From positions 248,001 to 312,000 of the forward strand of contig NZ_JAVDUW010000003.1 of the NCBI RefSeq assembly GCF_031456495.1: a stretch of DNA of 64,000 nt, given 5' to 3'. The stretch comes from Pedococcus sp031456495 (GTDB lineage: Bacteria > Actinomycetota > Actinomycetes > Actinomycetales > Dermatophilaceae). Within the stretch, counting starts at the first letter, position 1. Every line of letters starts with the position of its first letter. Below are positions 8,220 through 16,768 of the stretch, in pieces. The position numbers were made by a program, and so were the translations under genes. Under the pieces are notes generated by a model. That model had not been told where the DNA came from. It was given only the letters and a program-made list of their open reading frames with translations, and searched no databases.

Positions 8220-8537
8220 ATGGACGCGGTGATGCAGGCGCTGGCCGACCCCAGCCGCAGGACGGTGCTCGACATCCTGCGCGACCACCCCGCGACGGCC
8301 GGTGAGCTGGCCGACGCGCTGCCGATCGCCCGGCCCGGCGTCTCGCGGCACCTGCGGGTGCTGCGGGAGGCCGGGCTGGTCGACGTGCGGCAGGAGGCGC
8401 AGCGGCGCATCTACACCCTGCGCCCCGAGGCGCTCGCGCCCGTCGACGAGTGGCTCGAGGGCTACCGGATCCTGTGGCAGCACCGGCTCGACGCCCTGCA
8501 CACCGAGATCGCACGAGGGAAGAAGGCACGACGATGA
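8220..8537 (+). CDS. ArsR-family winged-helix repressor
   Basis: A 105-residue helix-turn-helix protein: ALADPSRRTVLDIL opens the fold, GVSRHLRVLREAGLV is the recognition helix and RIYTLRP the wing. No cysteine cluster for metal binding is present, so it belongs with the ArsR members that pair with SRPBCC proteins rather than metal sensors. ATG at 8220 is chosen because the region upstream in the same frame encodes the prenyltransferase in another frame and the operator sits there. The stop overlaps the next ATG (ATGA). Confidence 0.85.
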   Translation: MDAVMQALADPSRRTVLDILRDHPATAGELADALPIARPGVSRHLRVLREAGLVDVRQEAQRRIYTLRPEALAPVDEWLEGYRILWQHRLDALHTEIARGKKARR

Positions 8538-9058
8538 CCATCCTGGGGACGACGAGGGCACTGGACGACACCCGAGGGGCGGTGCGGGTCGAGGACGTCT
8601 TCGACACCGACATCGACGATCTGTGGGCGGCCTGCACCGAGCCGGAGCGGCTGGCGCGCTGGATCGCCGAGGTCTCGGGCGACCTGCGAGAGGGAGGGAC
8701 GGCGCACGCGGTGTTCACGAGCACCTGGACGGGCGCGGTCACCATCGAGGTGTGCGAGGCGCCGCGCCACCTGCTCCTCACCACGGCACCGGGCACCGAC
8801 GAGGAGGGCCAGGTCGAGGCCTGGCTCACCCCCGAGGGAGACCGGACGCGTTTGGTGGTGGAGGAGCGTGGCCTCCCTGTGGGCGCCCTGCACTTCTACG
8901 GCGCCGGCTGGCAGGTCCACCTCGAGGACCTCGCACGATCGCTGGCCACCGGTGGGTCGGCGCACCCCGGCGGCTGGTCCTCCGAGGAGGCCGCCCCGGA
9001 GTGGCACGCGCGCTGGCAGGAGCTCACGCCGGCATACGAAGCGGCCCCGCAGGGCTGA
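8534..9058 (+). CDS. SRPBCC (AHSA1/START-like) protein
   Basis: A 174-residue protein with the SRPBCC helix-grip pattern: an opening VEDVFDTDIDDLWAACTEPE, the RLARWIAEV motif, then strands ending in a long C-terminal helix around HLEDLARSL. Such proteins bind hydrophobic ligands or act as AHSA1-like partners. It is translationally coupled to the ArsR gene, a widespread two-gene arrangement whose ligand is mostly unknown. Confidence 0.8.
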   Translation: MTILGTTRALDDTRGAVRVEDVFDTDIDDLWAACTEPERLARWIAEVSGDLREGGTAHAVFTSTWTGAVTIEVCEAPRHLLLTTAPGTDEEGQVEAWLTPEGDRTRLVVEERGLPVGALHFYGAGWQVHLEDLARSLATGGSAHPGGWSSEEAAPEWHARWQELTPAYEAAPQG

Positions 9059-9066
9059 GGCAGGGA

Positions 9067-9081
9067 CCGGAGGACCTCCGG
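9067..9081. promoter_or_regulatory. Odd-length perfect palindrome CCGGAGG-A-CCTCCGG
   Basis: A 7+1+7 perfect inverted repeat between the SRPBCC gene and the NlpC/P60 lipoprotein gene. The one-base centre is too small for a stable RNA hairpin loop without opening the stem, so a DNA-binding site is as likely as a terminator. Confidence 0.3.
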
Positions 9082-9120
9082 CACTGACGCCGCCGCCCCG
9101 GTCGACGGGACGGTGGGGGA

Positions 9121-10332
9121 GTGAAGACGGGTGTCCGCACGGGCCGAGGCGGTCGGCCGGGGCTGCGTGCGCTGCTGACGGCGCTGTCCGCGGTGGCGCT
9201 CACGGCGTGCGCCACGACGTCGGCGCCCTCGTCCACGACGGCGTCAGGGACCAGCTCGACCACCTCGCCGTCGTCGACGGCGAGGCCGACGGGCCCCACG
9301 AGCGCGACGTCGTCGCCGAGCCCGTCCACCACGACGACTCCCACGAAACCGACCCCTCGGCCGCCCACCGCGACCACGCCACGCACCACGACCGGCACGC
9401 CACGGCCGTCGACGGCACACCCCGTCCGTGCCGGGCAGCCGGCGTGGGTCGTGGTCTCGGTGGCCACGCTGTGGCACTCGCCCTCGTCACCGCGGGCCGT
9501 CGACTCGCGGGCCCTTCGCGCCCCCGCCGACGTCCGCGGGTGGCTGGCCGGGATGACCCTCGCCGACCGCAGGGGACTGCAGGGGCGCGCGGAGACGCAG
9601 TCGCTGCTCGGCGACCGGGTGCTCGTCACGGCAGTGAGCGGCACGTGGGCCGCGGTCGTGGCACCCGACCAGCCGACGCCGAAGGACTCCCGGGGCTACC
9701 CGGGCTGGGTGCCGGTGCGCCAGCTGAGCGCGGTGGCCCCGCGGTCGGGCACGCAAGCCGCCACGGTCGTGGCCCCCACGGCCTGGCTGCGCGGCGACGA
9801 TGCGGCGGCCGCCCGCGTCGTCGAGGTGAGCTTCGGCACCCGGCTGCCGGTGCTGGGCACCACCGGCGGGCTCGTGCGGGTGGCGCTCCCGGGCGGTCTC
9901 GTCCGGCGGGTGGACCCGGCGGCCGTGGTGCGGACGACGACGACGGGCCGTGCGCTGCCGGGCACGGGTGCGTCGGTCGTGGCGTCGGCGAGGGCGTTCA
10001 CCGGGCTGCCGTACCTGTGGGCCGGCCGCTCCGGCTTCGGGTTCGACTGCTCGGGCCTGACCTCGCTGGTCTACCGCGTCCACGGCGTGCGGATCCCGCG
10101 CGACGCCGACGCGCAGGCGCCCGCAGGACGCCGCGTCGCGTCCGCCTCGATGGCACCCGGCGACCTGCTCTTCTACGCCACCTCGAGCGGCTACGTGCAC
10201 CACGTGTCGATGTATGCCGGGTCCGGCCTCATGGTCCAGTCGCCGGCGACCGGGCAGAGCGTCCAGACCATCCCCGTCGCGACGCCCGCGTATGCCGTGC
10301 AGCTCGCGGGTGTGCGCCGCTACGTGCCCTGA
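9121..10332 (+). CDS. Secreted NlpC/P60 peptidoglycan hydrolase, lipoprotein
   Basis: A 403-residue predicted lipoprotein: a basic N-terminus, a hydrophobic stretch and the lipobox LTAC with Cys30. Residues 31-105 are a Ser/Thr/Pro-rich linker suited to crossing the wall. Residues 107-270 hold SH3-like segments (WVVVSVATLWHSP, GYPGWVPVRQL). The C-terminal NlpC/P60 domain (about 285-403) has the catalytic cysteine in FDCSGLTSL and histidine in VHHVSMY. These enzymes cleave peptide stems of peptidoglycan. GTG start; single gene. Confidence 0.88.
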   Translation: MKTGVRTGRGGRPGLRALLTALSAVALTACATTSAPSSTTASGTSSTTSPSSTARPTGPTSATSSPSPSTTTTPTKPTPRPPTATTPRTTTGTPRPSTAHPVRAGQPAWVVVSVATLWHSPSSPRAVDSRALRAPADVRGWLAGMTLADRRGLQGRAETQSLLGDRVLVTAVSGTWAAVVAPDQPTPKDSRGYPGWVPVRQLSAVAPRSGTQAATVVAPTAWLRGDDAAAARVVEVSFGTRLPVLGTTGGLVRVALPGGLVRRVDPAAVVRTTTTGRALPGTGASVVASARAFTGLPYLWAGRSGFGFDCSGLTSLVYRVHGVRIPRDADAQAPAGRRVASASMAPGDLLFYATSSGYVHHVSMYAGSGLMVQSPATGQSVQTIPVATPAYAVQLAGVRRYVP

Positions 10333-10565
10333 CGGCGCCCCCAGCGGAAGTAGGCGAGCGGCACGGCGCCGAACGCGTTGACCACCACGATGGCAAGGGC
10401 CCAGCGCCACTTGGGACCGCGGACCTGCGCGGCCGGGCGCCGTGCCAGGTCGGCGAGCGCGACCACCTTGAGGACTGCCTCGACCGACCCTCCGACGACG
10501 ACGACGCGTCGCGCCCCCGGGCTGAGCTCGTTCCACTTCCTCGACCTGCTCCTGGACCTGGCCAC
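10320..10565 (-). CDS. Small PLDc_N (phospholipase D nuclease N-terminal-like) membrane protein
   Basis: An 81-residue protein: a short basic N-terminus (KWNELSPGARR), a hydrophobic segment VVVVGGSVEAVLKVVALADLA, then the PLDc_N hallmark GPKWRWALAIVVVNAFG and YFRWGRR at the end. This two-helix domain is common as a stand-alone actinobacterial membrane protein with no known function. GTG at 10565 was chosen; an open frame runs 31 codons further upstream but is arginine/proline-rich and not hydrophobic. The last 13 bases overlap the end of the convergent lipoprotein gene. Confidence 0.72.
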   Translation of the reverse strand: MARSRSRSRKWNELSPGARRVVVVGGSVEAVLKVVALADLARRPAAQVRGPKWRWALAIVVVNAFGAVPLAYFRWGRRQGT

Positions 10566-10678
10566 GCCACCACGATGCGCCGGGTGGCCTCGCGGGGGCA
10601 AGGGCCGGACGGGTGGTTGCCGGGCCACGTCGGCACGTCGCGCGAGCCACATCCGCACGGCGCCCGTAGGGTCGCAGG

Positions 10679-11659
10679 ATGAAGGTCGTCGTCATCGGTG
10701 GTACCGGCCACATCGGAACGTTCCTCGTCCCGCGCCTCGTGCGCGCCGGCCACGAGGTGGTCGTCCTCAGCCGCGGGACCCGGGAGCCGTATGCCGTTGC
10801 GCCCGAGTGGGAGCAGGTCGAGCGCATCGCCGTCGACCGGGAGGCCGAGGACCGCGACGGGTCGTTCCCCGACCGGGTCGCGGACCTCGGACCGGACGCC
10901 GTCGTCGACCTGGTCTGCTTCACGGTCGAGTCCGCGTCGGCGCTGGTCGAGCGGCTGCGCGGGCAGGTCGGGCACCTCGTGCACTGCGGCTCGGTGTGGC
11001 GTTTCGGCCCGAGCCGCAAGCTGCCGATCCGCGAGGACGGCGCGGCGGCAGGCCCGCCCACCGACGAGTACGGCATCGCGAAGGACGCCATCGCCCGCCT
11101 GCTCGAGGAGGAGACGGCCTCGGGAGGCCTGGTCACCACCTCGCTCCACCCCGGGCACATCACCGGTCCCGGCTGGGCGCCGATCGGGCCGCTCGGCAAC
11201 CTCGACCCCGGCGTGTGGCGCACCCTGTCCGCCGGGGAGCCGCTCGCCGTCCCCGGCAGCGGCGCCGAGCTGCTGCACCACGTCCACGCCGACGACGTTG
11301 CCCAGGCGTTCGAGCTCGCGGTCACGCACCGCGACGCGGCGTCGGGGGAGTCGTTCAACGTCGTCGCGCCCAGCGCCCTGACCGTGCGCGGGTACGCCGA
11401 GATCGCGGCGGGGTGGTTCGGCCAGGAGGTGACCCTGCAGCCGCAGACCTGGGAGGACTTCCGCGCGATCACGACGGACGAGCACGCCGACACCAGCTGG
11501 GCCCACCTGAACCGCAGCCAGTACCTCGCGATCGACAAGGCACGCGGCCTGCTCGGCTGGCACCCCCGGTACGAGCCCGAGGACGCGGCGCTGGAGGCGG
11601 TGCGGTGGCTGGTCGAGCAGGGCCAGATGGAGGTCGCGAACCCGTTGCGGGAGCCATAG
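10679..11659 (+). CDS. NAD(P)-dependent epimerase/dehydratase family protein
   Basis: A 326-residue extended SDR. The nucleotide-binding loop is GGTGHIGTF, and the active-site lysine region reads YGIAKDAIARL with Tyr and Lys four apart. A substrate-binding C-terminal half follows (DDVAQAFELAV, LGWHPRYEPE). The reaction cannot be named; nucleotide-sugar epimerisation or reduction is typical. It stands alone between convergent or unrelated genes. Confidence 0.8.
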   Translation: MKVVVIGGTGHIGTFLVPRLVRAGHEVVVLSRGTREPYAVAPEWEQVERIAVDREAEDRDGSFPDRVADLGPDAVVDLVCFTVESASALVERLRGQVGHLVHCGSVWRFGPSRKLPIREDGAAAGPPTDEYGIAKDAIARLLEEETASGGLVTTSLHPGHITGPGWAPIGPLGNLDPGVWRTLSAGEPLAVPGSGAELLHHVHADDVAQAFELAVTHRDAASGESFNVVAPSALTVRGYAEIAAGWFGQEVTLQPQTWEDFRAITTDEHADTSWAHLNRSQYLAIDKARGLLGWHPRYEPEDAALEAVRWLVEQGQMEVANPLREP

Positions 11660-11691
11660 GCGCGCAGGCCCGATGACCGGCCGGCGCCGCC

Positions 11692-11719
11692 TGCCGGCGA
11701 CGAGGTGCCGGCGACGAGG
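11692..11719. repeat. Tandem 14-bp repeat, two copies
   Basis: TGCCGGCGACGAGG occurs twice head to tail, followed by a partial third copy, in the 72-bp space between convergent epimerase and GH15 genes. No stem with a U-tract is apparent. Confidence 0.6.
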
Positions 11720-11731
11720 TGCCGGGCCCCC

Positions 11732-13495
11732 TCAGCGGCCGAGGACTCCGGCGGTCTCGAGCAGCATCGCGTGGGTGAACGCCTGCGGCAGGTTGCCCCG
11801 CAGCTGTCGCTGCTGGACGTCGTACTCCTCGGCATACAGCCCCGGTGGGCCGCACGCGGCCCGGTTGCGCTCGAACCAGCGCACGGCCTCGACGTCGTCA
11901 CCCTGCTGGTGCAGCGCCAGTGCCATCATCAGCCCGCACATCGTGAACGCGCCCTGGCTCACCCCGATCCGCTCGTCGCCGTCGTCCCCGTCGAAGAAGC
12001 GGTACAGGTAGCCGTCCTCGACGAGCTCGCGCCGCACGACCTCGAGCGTCCGCTGCGTGCGCGGGTCGTCCGCAGGTAGGGCGCCCCGCACCGGCGGCAG
12101 CAGCAGGGCCGCGTCGGGACCGGTCACGTCCTGCGCCCGCTGCCACGACCCGTCGGGCGCGAGGCAGCGCTGCGTGGTGTGGTGCAGGACCTTCGCGGCG
12201 AGCTCGTCCCACCGGGACGCCTGGGCTCGGGGGGCGTGGCGCGCCACCGCACGAAGGCCGGCGACGCAGGCGAGGCGCGAGTGCGTCCACCAGTGGTCGT
12301 CCAGCTCCCAGATGCCGGCGTCGGGCTCGTCCCAGGCCGTCTCCACGTGCTGCACGAGCACCTCGACCGCCCGCCACCCGTCGCCGTCGAGGCGGTCGAG
12401 GGAGGCGGCGCGCTCGTACATGAGCAGCAGCTCGCCGAACTCGTCGAGCTGGGTCTGGCCGCGCACCCAGTTCCCGACCACGTCGGTGCCACCGGGGTAG
12501 CCGGGGAGGTCCAGGCGCCGCTCGTGCGGCAGGCCGGAGCCGTCGACCCGGTATGCCGGGCGCAGCGGGCCGCCGTCGAGGACCCTCTCGGTGGCGAAGC
12601 GGACCGCGCTGTCGAGCAGCTCCGGCCGGCCGACTGCGCTGGACCCCATGGCGACGTAGGCCTGGTCGCGCAGCCAGACGTAGCGGTAGTCGTAGGAGTT
12701 GGACTCGTCGGCCTTCTCCGGCAGGCCCAGCGTGGCCGCCGCCACCATGCCCCCTCCGGGGTGCGTCATGCCGCACAGGACGGCATAGGAGTGCCGGGCG
12801 TCGCGGGGTGCCGCGGTGTGCCCGAAGGCGTCCGGCACCCGCTCCTGCCACGCCGCGGTCGTCCGGTCCCAGAGCCGGTCCGGCGGGACGGCAGGGCCGT
12901 CGTCGAGCCGGCCGAGCTCGAGGACGAGGTCGTGGTGCTCGCCGGGGGCCACGGACAGGTGCGCGCGCAGCCGCCCGTCGGCGTCGACGACCGCGTCGGG
13001 GGCGCCCCGCCAGCGCATCCGGTGCTCGCCGACCGTGGCCGTCCAGCTGCCGTCGTCGTGACGGCGCAGGTCGCGCCACGGCTCCCTCCCGAAGCCCGCG
13101 CGCAGGTCCAGCACGACGCGGACGTCGGCGCGGTCGGCCACCGCGTCGACCCGGCGCAGGAGCACGACGGTGTCGGGGTCACCCGGGTAGGCGAGGGCCT
13201 CGCGGCACTCGATCTCGGTGCTCGGCGTCACCCAGCGGTCACGCCACACCAGGGTCCCGGGCTCGTAGTAGCCGCCCCACACGCACGGCTCCACCGGCGT
13301 CACGGCATACCCGCCCTCGCCGCCCACCAGCGATGCGAGCACCGCGTCGCTGTCCCACCGCGGCGCACACAGCCACACGACGTCGCCGCGCGGCCCGACG
13401 AGCGCGCCCCGGTGCCCGTCGGCGAGCAGGGCGTAGTCGCGCAGCGAGTGGGGCGGGAACTCGGCCCACAGCGGCGGCCCGTCCGGGGAGCTCAC
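11732..13495 (-). CDS. Glycoside hydrolase family 15 (glucoamylase/trehalase-like)
   Basis: A 587-residue protein with the GH15 layout: an N-terminal beta-sandwich (about 1-235, opening SLRDYALLADGHRGALVG) and an (alpha/alpha)6 barrel (SNSYDYRYVWLRDQAYV onward). The end of the barrel carries YAEEYD and GNLPQAFTHAMLL, the region that holds the catalytic base. Actinobacterial GH15 proteins include trehalases and alpha-glucosidases; the substrate is not decided here. No signal peptide, so it acts in the cytoplasm. GTG at 13495 overlaps the stop of the enolase-superfamily gene. Last gene of a five-gene operon. Confidence 0.87.
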   Translation of the reverse strand: MSSPDGPPLWAEFPPHSLRDYALLADGHRGALVGPRGDVVWLCAPRWDSDAVLASLVGGEGGYAVTPVEPCVWGGYYEPGTLVWRDRWVTPSTEIECREALAYPGDPDTVVLLRRVDAVADRADVRVVLDLRAGFGREPWRDLRRHDDGSWTATVGEHRMRWRGAPDAVVDADGRLRAHLSVAPGEHHDLVLELGRLDDGPAVPPDRLWDRTTAAWQERVPDAFGHTAAPRDARHSYAVLCGMTHPGGGMVAAATLGLPEKADESNSYDYRYVWLRDQAYVAMGSSAVGRPELLDSAVRFATERVLDGGPLRPAYRVDGSGLPHERRLDLPGYPGGTDVVGNWVRGQTQLDEFGELLLMYERAASLDRLDGDGWRAVEVLVQHVETAWDEPDAGIWELDDHWWTHSRLACVAGLRAVARHAPRAQASRWDELAAKVLHHTTQRCLAPDGSWQRAQDVTGPDAALLLPPVRGALPADDPRTQRTLEVVRRELVEDGYLYRFFDGDDGDERIGVSQGAFTMCGLMMALALHQQGDDVEAVRWFERNRAACGPPGLYAEEYDVQQRQLRGNLPQAFTHAMLLETAGVLGR

Positions 13496-14604
13496 GAGGC
13501 CACCCGCAGCCGGTCGACGGCGTCCTCGTCGACGACGAGGCCGTGGCCGGGGCGGTCCGGCTGGGGACGGACGCTGCCACCCGCGGGGTCGAGGGTCCCC
13601 GCGAACACCTCCCGCTCGAACCGCACGTGGTCGTGGAACCACTCCAGGTGCCGCACGTTCGGGGTGGCGGCGGCCACCGGTGCGTGCAGGTGCGGTGCGC
13701 AGTGGGCGGACACCTCCAGGTGGTGCGCCGCGGCGACTGCCGCCGCGCGGAGCCACTCCGTCCAGCCGCCACAGCGGGTGGCGTCGACCTGGAGGCAGTC
13801 GACGGCGCCGGCGCGGCACATGGTCTCGAAGTAGCCGATGTCGGTGCCGTACTCGCCCGCGGCGACGTCGGCGTCGACCAGCTGCCGCACGAGGGCCAGG
13901 CCGGCGAGGTCGTCCGAGGACACGGGCTCCTCGAACCACGTGACGGCGGCACCGGCCTCCTGGGCGGCCTCGAACGCGCGCACGGCCTCCTTGGCGGAGT
14001 AGGCGCCGTTCGCGTCGACGTAGAGCTCGGCGTCGGCGCCGACGGTGTCCCGGGCCAGGCGCATGCGCTCCACGTCCCGGGTGTGGGCGGCGCCGCCGGG
14101 GCGCCCGATCTTGAGCTTCACGCGGGGGATCCCCTGGTCGTGCACCCACGACCCGAGCTGGTCGGCGAGCCGGTCGTCGTCGTAGCTGGTGAAGCCGCCA
14201 CTGCCGTAGACGTCGACCTCGTCGTGGACCCGCCCCAGCAGGTCCGTGGCGGCGACCCCCAGCAGCCGCGCGTGGAGGTCCCACAGGGCGACGTCCACGG
14301 CCGACACGGCATACCCCACGGCGCCGGCCCGGGTGGCGTTGCGGACGGCGCGCACCATCGCGAGCCAGGAACCGGGCACCCCTGATGCCGGGCGGCCCAC
14401 GACGACCGGCGCGAGCAGCTCGTCGACGAGCGCGGCGCAGGCCGCGGGGCCGTAGGTCCAGCCCGTGCCGGTCACGCCCGCGGCGTGGGCGCGGACCAGG
14501 ACCATGGTGGTGGCGTCCCAGCGCGCGGTTCCGTCGGTCTCCTCGTCGGCGTCGACCGGCAGCCGCAGGGCGACCGCCTCGAGTCCCTCCACTGCCGGGC
14601 TCAC
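13492..14604 (-). CDS. Enolase-superfamily enzyme (mandelate racemase/muconate lactonizing type)
   Basis: A 370-residue protein with a capping domain and a TIM barrel. Metal ligands appear in order: VDANGAYS (Asp), FEEPVS (Glu), AAGEYG (Glu). The KLKIG motif supplies the catalytic lysine, and DATRCGG plus SAHCAPHLH supply an Asp-His pair as in mandelate racemase-type members. These enzymes abstract a proton alpha to a carboxylate, usually dehydrating or racemising sugar acids. GTG at 14604 overlaps the TPP enzyme stop (GTGA). The partner enzymes suggest carbohydrate-acid metabolism. Confidence 0.88.
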   Translation of the reverse strand: MSPAVEGLEAVALRLPVDADEETDGTARWDATTMVLVRAHAAGVTGTGWTYGPAACAALVDELLAPVVVGRPASGVPGSWLAMVRAVRNATRAGAVGYAVSAVDVALWDLHARLLGVAATDLLGRVHDEVDVYGSGGFTSYDDDRLADQLGSWVHDQGIPRVKLKIGRPGGAAHTRDVERMRLARDTVGADAELYVDANGAYSAKEAVRAFEAAQEAGAAVTWFEEPVSSDDLAGLALVRQLVDADVAAGEYGTDIGYFETMCRAGAVDCLQVDATRCGGWTEWLRAAAVAAAHHLEVSAHCAPHLHAPVAAATPNVRHLEWFHDHVRFEREVFAGTLDPAGGSVRPQPDRPGHGLVVDEDAVDRLRVAS

Positions 14605-16391
14605 GCGTGACCTCCCGGGAGGACCTCCTTGGCCTTGGTGCGGATGCCCTCGCGCAGGACGCCCCAACGGTCCTCGTCGCCGCGGAGCAGCGCTGCCGCG
14701 GAGTTCTTCACCTGCTCGAACGTGGCGTGCGGCGGGATGGGCGGGACGTCCGGGTCGGTGTGCACGTCGAGCAGCGTCGGACGGTCGGCGGCCAGGGCCT
14801 CCTCCCACGCCGGGCCGAGCTCGTCGGGCGAGGTGACGGTGCGGGCGGCGAGGCCCAGGCTCGCGGCGAAGGCGGCGTAGTCGACGTCGGGCAGCGTCTG
14901 CGACTCGGGGAACTTGGGGGAGCCGCCCATGGCGCGCATCTCCCACGTCACCTGGTTGAGGTCGTTGTTGTGCAGGACGGCGACGACGAGCCGCGGGTCG
15001 GACCACTGCTCCCAGTAGCGCTTGACCGTGATGAGCTCGGCGAGCCCGTTCATCTGCATCGCGCCGTCCCCGGCGAAGACGATGACCGGCCGGTCGGGGC
15101 AGGCGAACTTCGCGCCGATGCCGTACGGCACGCCCGGGCCCATGGTCGCCAGCGTCCCGGAGAGGGAGCCGCGCATGTCGTCACGGAACCGCAGCTGCCG
15201 GGCGTACCAGTTGGCCGAGGAGCCCGAGTCGGCCGCGACGATGGCGTTCGAGGGGAGCCGGCTCGACAGCTCGGCGAAGAGCTTCATCGGGTTCACCGGC
15301 TCGGCCGGCACCTCGGCCTCCTTCGCCATCGTCTCCCACCAGGACGCGACGCCCTTCTCGATGTCCTCGCGCCACGACCCGCGCTCGCGCGGCTTCAGCA
15401 GCGGGATGAGCGCGCGCAGCGTCGTCGCGGCGTCGCCGACGAGGTTGAGCTCGGTCGGGTAGCGCATCCCGATCCGGCCCGCGTCGACGTCGATCTGCAC
15501 GGCGCGTGCCTTGCCGAGCTCGGGCAGGAACTGGGTGTACGGGAAACTCGAGCCGACGATGAGCAGCGTGTCGCAGTCCTGCATGAGCTCGTAGCTCGGG
15601 CGCGTGCCCAACAGGCCGATCGACCCGGTCACGAACGGCAGGTCGTCGGACAGGACGTCCTTGCCCAGCAACGGTTTCGCGACACCGGCCTGCAGCAGCT
15701 CGGCCACCTGTGTGACCTCCGCACGGGCACCGCGCGCGCCCTGCCCGACGAGCATGGCGACCCGTTCGCCGGAGTTCAGGATCTCGGCCGCCTCCTGCAG
15801 CGCCGCGTCGTCCGGCGCCACCGTCGGCCACCGGACGCCCAGCGAGGACGGCACCATCTTGAACTCGTGGCTCGGCGGTGTGTACTCGAGCTCCTGGACG
15901 TCCGAGGGGATGATGATGGCGGTCGGCGCCTGGGCCGACATGGCCGTCCGGATGGCCCGGTCGAGGACGTTGGGCAGCTGCTCGGGGACGTTGACCGTCT
16001 CGACGAAGTCGGAAGCGACGTCCTTGTAGAGGGTCGCGAGGTCGACCTCCTGCTGGTACGACCCGCCCATGGCCGAGCGCGCCGTCTGCCCCACGATCGC
16101 CACGACCGGCACGTGGTCGAGCTTGGCGTCGTAGAGGCCGTTGAGCAGGTGGATGGCGCCGGGGCCGGACGTCGCGGTGCAGACGCCGAGGCGCCCGGAG
16201 AACTTGGCGTAGCCGACGGCCTCGAACGCGGCCATCTCCTCGTGCCGCGCCTGGACGAACGCGGGGGCGTCGTCGGCCCGCGCCCAGGCGGCGAGCAGCC
16301 CGTTGATGCCGTCCCCGGCATACCCGAAGACGTGGTCGACCCCCCACTCGCGCAGCCTGGCGAGGACGTAGTCGGCAGTGGTCTGGCTCAT
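14601..16391 (-). CDS. Thiamine-diphosphate enzyme, pyruvate oxidase/acetolactate synthase-like
   Basis: A 596-residue three-domain TPP enzyme. The N-terminal domain has RHEEMAAFEA with the cofactor-activating Glu51; the middle domain carries MLVGQGARGA; the C-terminal domain has the Mg-TPP motif GDGAMQMN followed by HNNDLNQ. It resembles pyruvate oxidase-type proteins more than anabolic acetolactate synthase, and no small regulatory subunit is nearby. The expected chemistry is decarboxylation of a 2-keto acid. ATG 16391 has a strong AGGAGG Shine-Dalgarno and overlaps the preceding stop (ATGA). Confidence 0.85.
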   Translation of the reverse strand: MSQTTADYVLARLREWGVDHVFGYAGDGINGLLAAWARADDAPAFVQARHEEMAAFEAVGYAKFSGRLGVCTATSGPGAIHLLNGLYDAKLDHVPVVAIVGQTARSAMGGSYQQEVDLATLYKDVASDFVETVNVPEQLPNVLDRAIRTAMSAQAPTAIIIPSDVQELEYTPPSHEFKMVPSSLGVRWPTVAPDDAALQEAAEILNSGERVAMLVGQGARGARAEVTQVAELLQAGVAKPLLGKDVLSDDLPFVTGSIGLLGTRPSYELMQDCDTLLIVGSSFPYTQFLPELGKARAVQIDVDAGRIGMRYPTELNLVGDAATTLRALIPLLKPRERGSWREDIEKGVASWWETMAKEAEVPAEPVNPMKLFAELSSRLPSNAIVAADSGSSANWYARQLRFRDDMRGSLSGTLATMGPGVPYGIGAKFACPDRPVIVFAGDGAMQMNGLAELITVKRYWEQWSDPRLVVAVLHNNDLNQVTWEMRAMGGSPKFPESQTLPDVDYAAFAASLGLAARTVTSPDELGPAWEEALAADRPTLLDVHTDPDVPPIPPHATFEQVKNSAAALLRGDEDRWGVLREGIRTKAKEVLPGGHA

Positions 16392-16768
16392 GGGTACCTC
16401 CTGTGGCGTGGACGGGGGACGAGGGCGTAGGTGGAGAGGGCCGAGGTGAAGGCGCTGGCCGCGCTCGCCAGGGCGACGGGGCGGTGACGGGGTGAGGCGG
16501 CCGCGAGGGCTGCCATCGACAGTCCGTGTACCCCGTCCACGGCAGCGGTACGCCTGCCGACGCGGGCGAGCTCGCCCTCCGGGGCCAGGCACAGCACCAG
16601 CCCCTGCGCCACGAGTCGTGCGCCGAGGACCCGGGTGACCGGCACCTCTGCGGTGGCGGGACTGCGTCCGGACACCAGCCTCAGCAGGCGCCGCGTGGCG
16701 AGCAGGTATGCCGCGCCCTGGGCCACCGTGAGCACCCCCAGGGCCCGCAGGGGGAGTGGCGCCGGCAT
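16388..16768 (-). CDS. Small membrane protein of unknown function
   Basis: About 126 residues with three or four hydrophobic segments (ALGVLTVAQGAAYLL, LGARLVAQGLVLCLA, VHGLSMAALAAA and a C-terminal one). I do not recognise a named family with certainty; it resembles short actinobacterial DUF4267-like membrane proteins. The ATG at 16768 overlaps the last base of the SDR stop; a GTG one codon earlier is also possible. It sits inside a tightly coupled operon between the SDR and the TPP enzyme. Confidence 0.6.
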   Translation of the reverse strand: MPAPLPLRALGVLTVAQGAAYLLATRRLLRLVSGRSPATAEVPVTRVLGARLVAQGLVLCLAPEGELARVGRRTAAVDGVHGLSMAALAAASPRHRPVALASAASAFTSALSTYALVPRPRHRRYP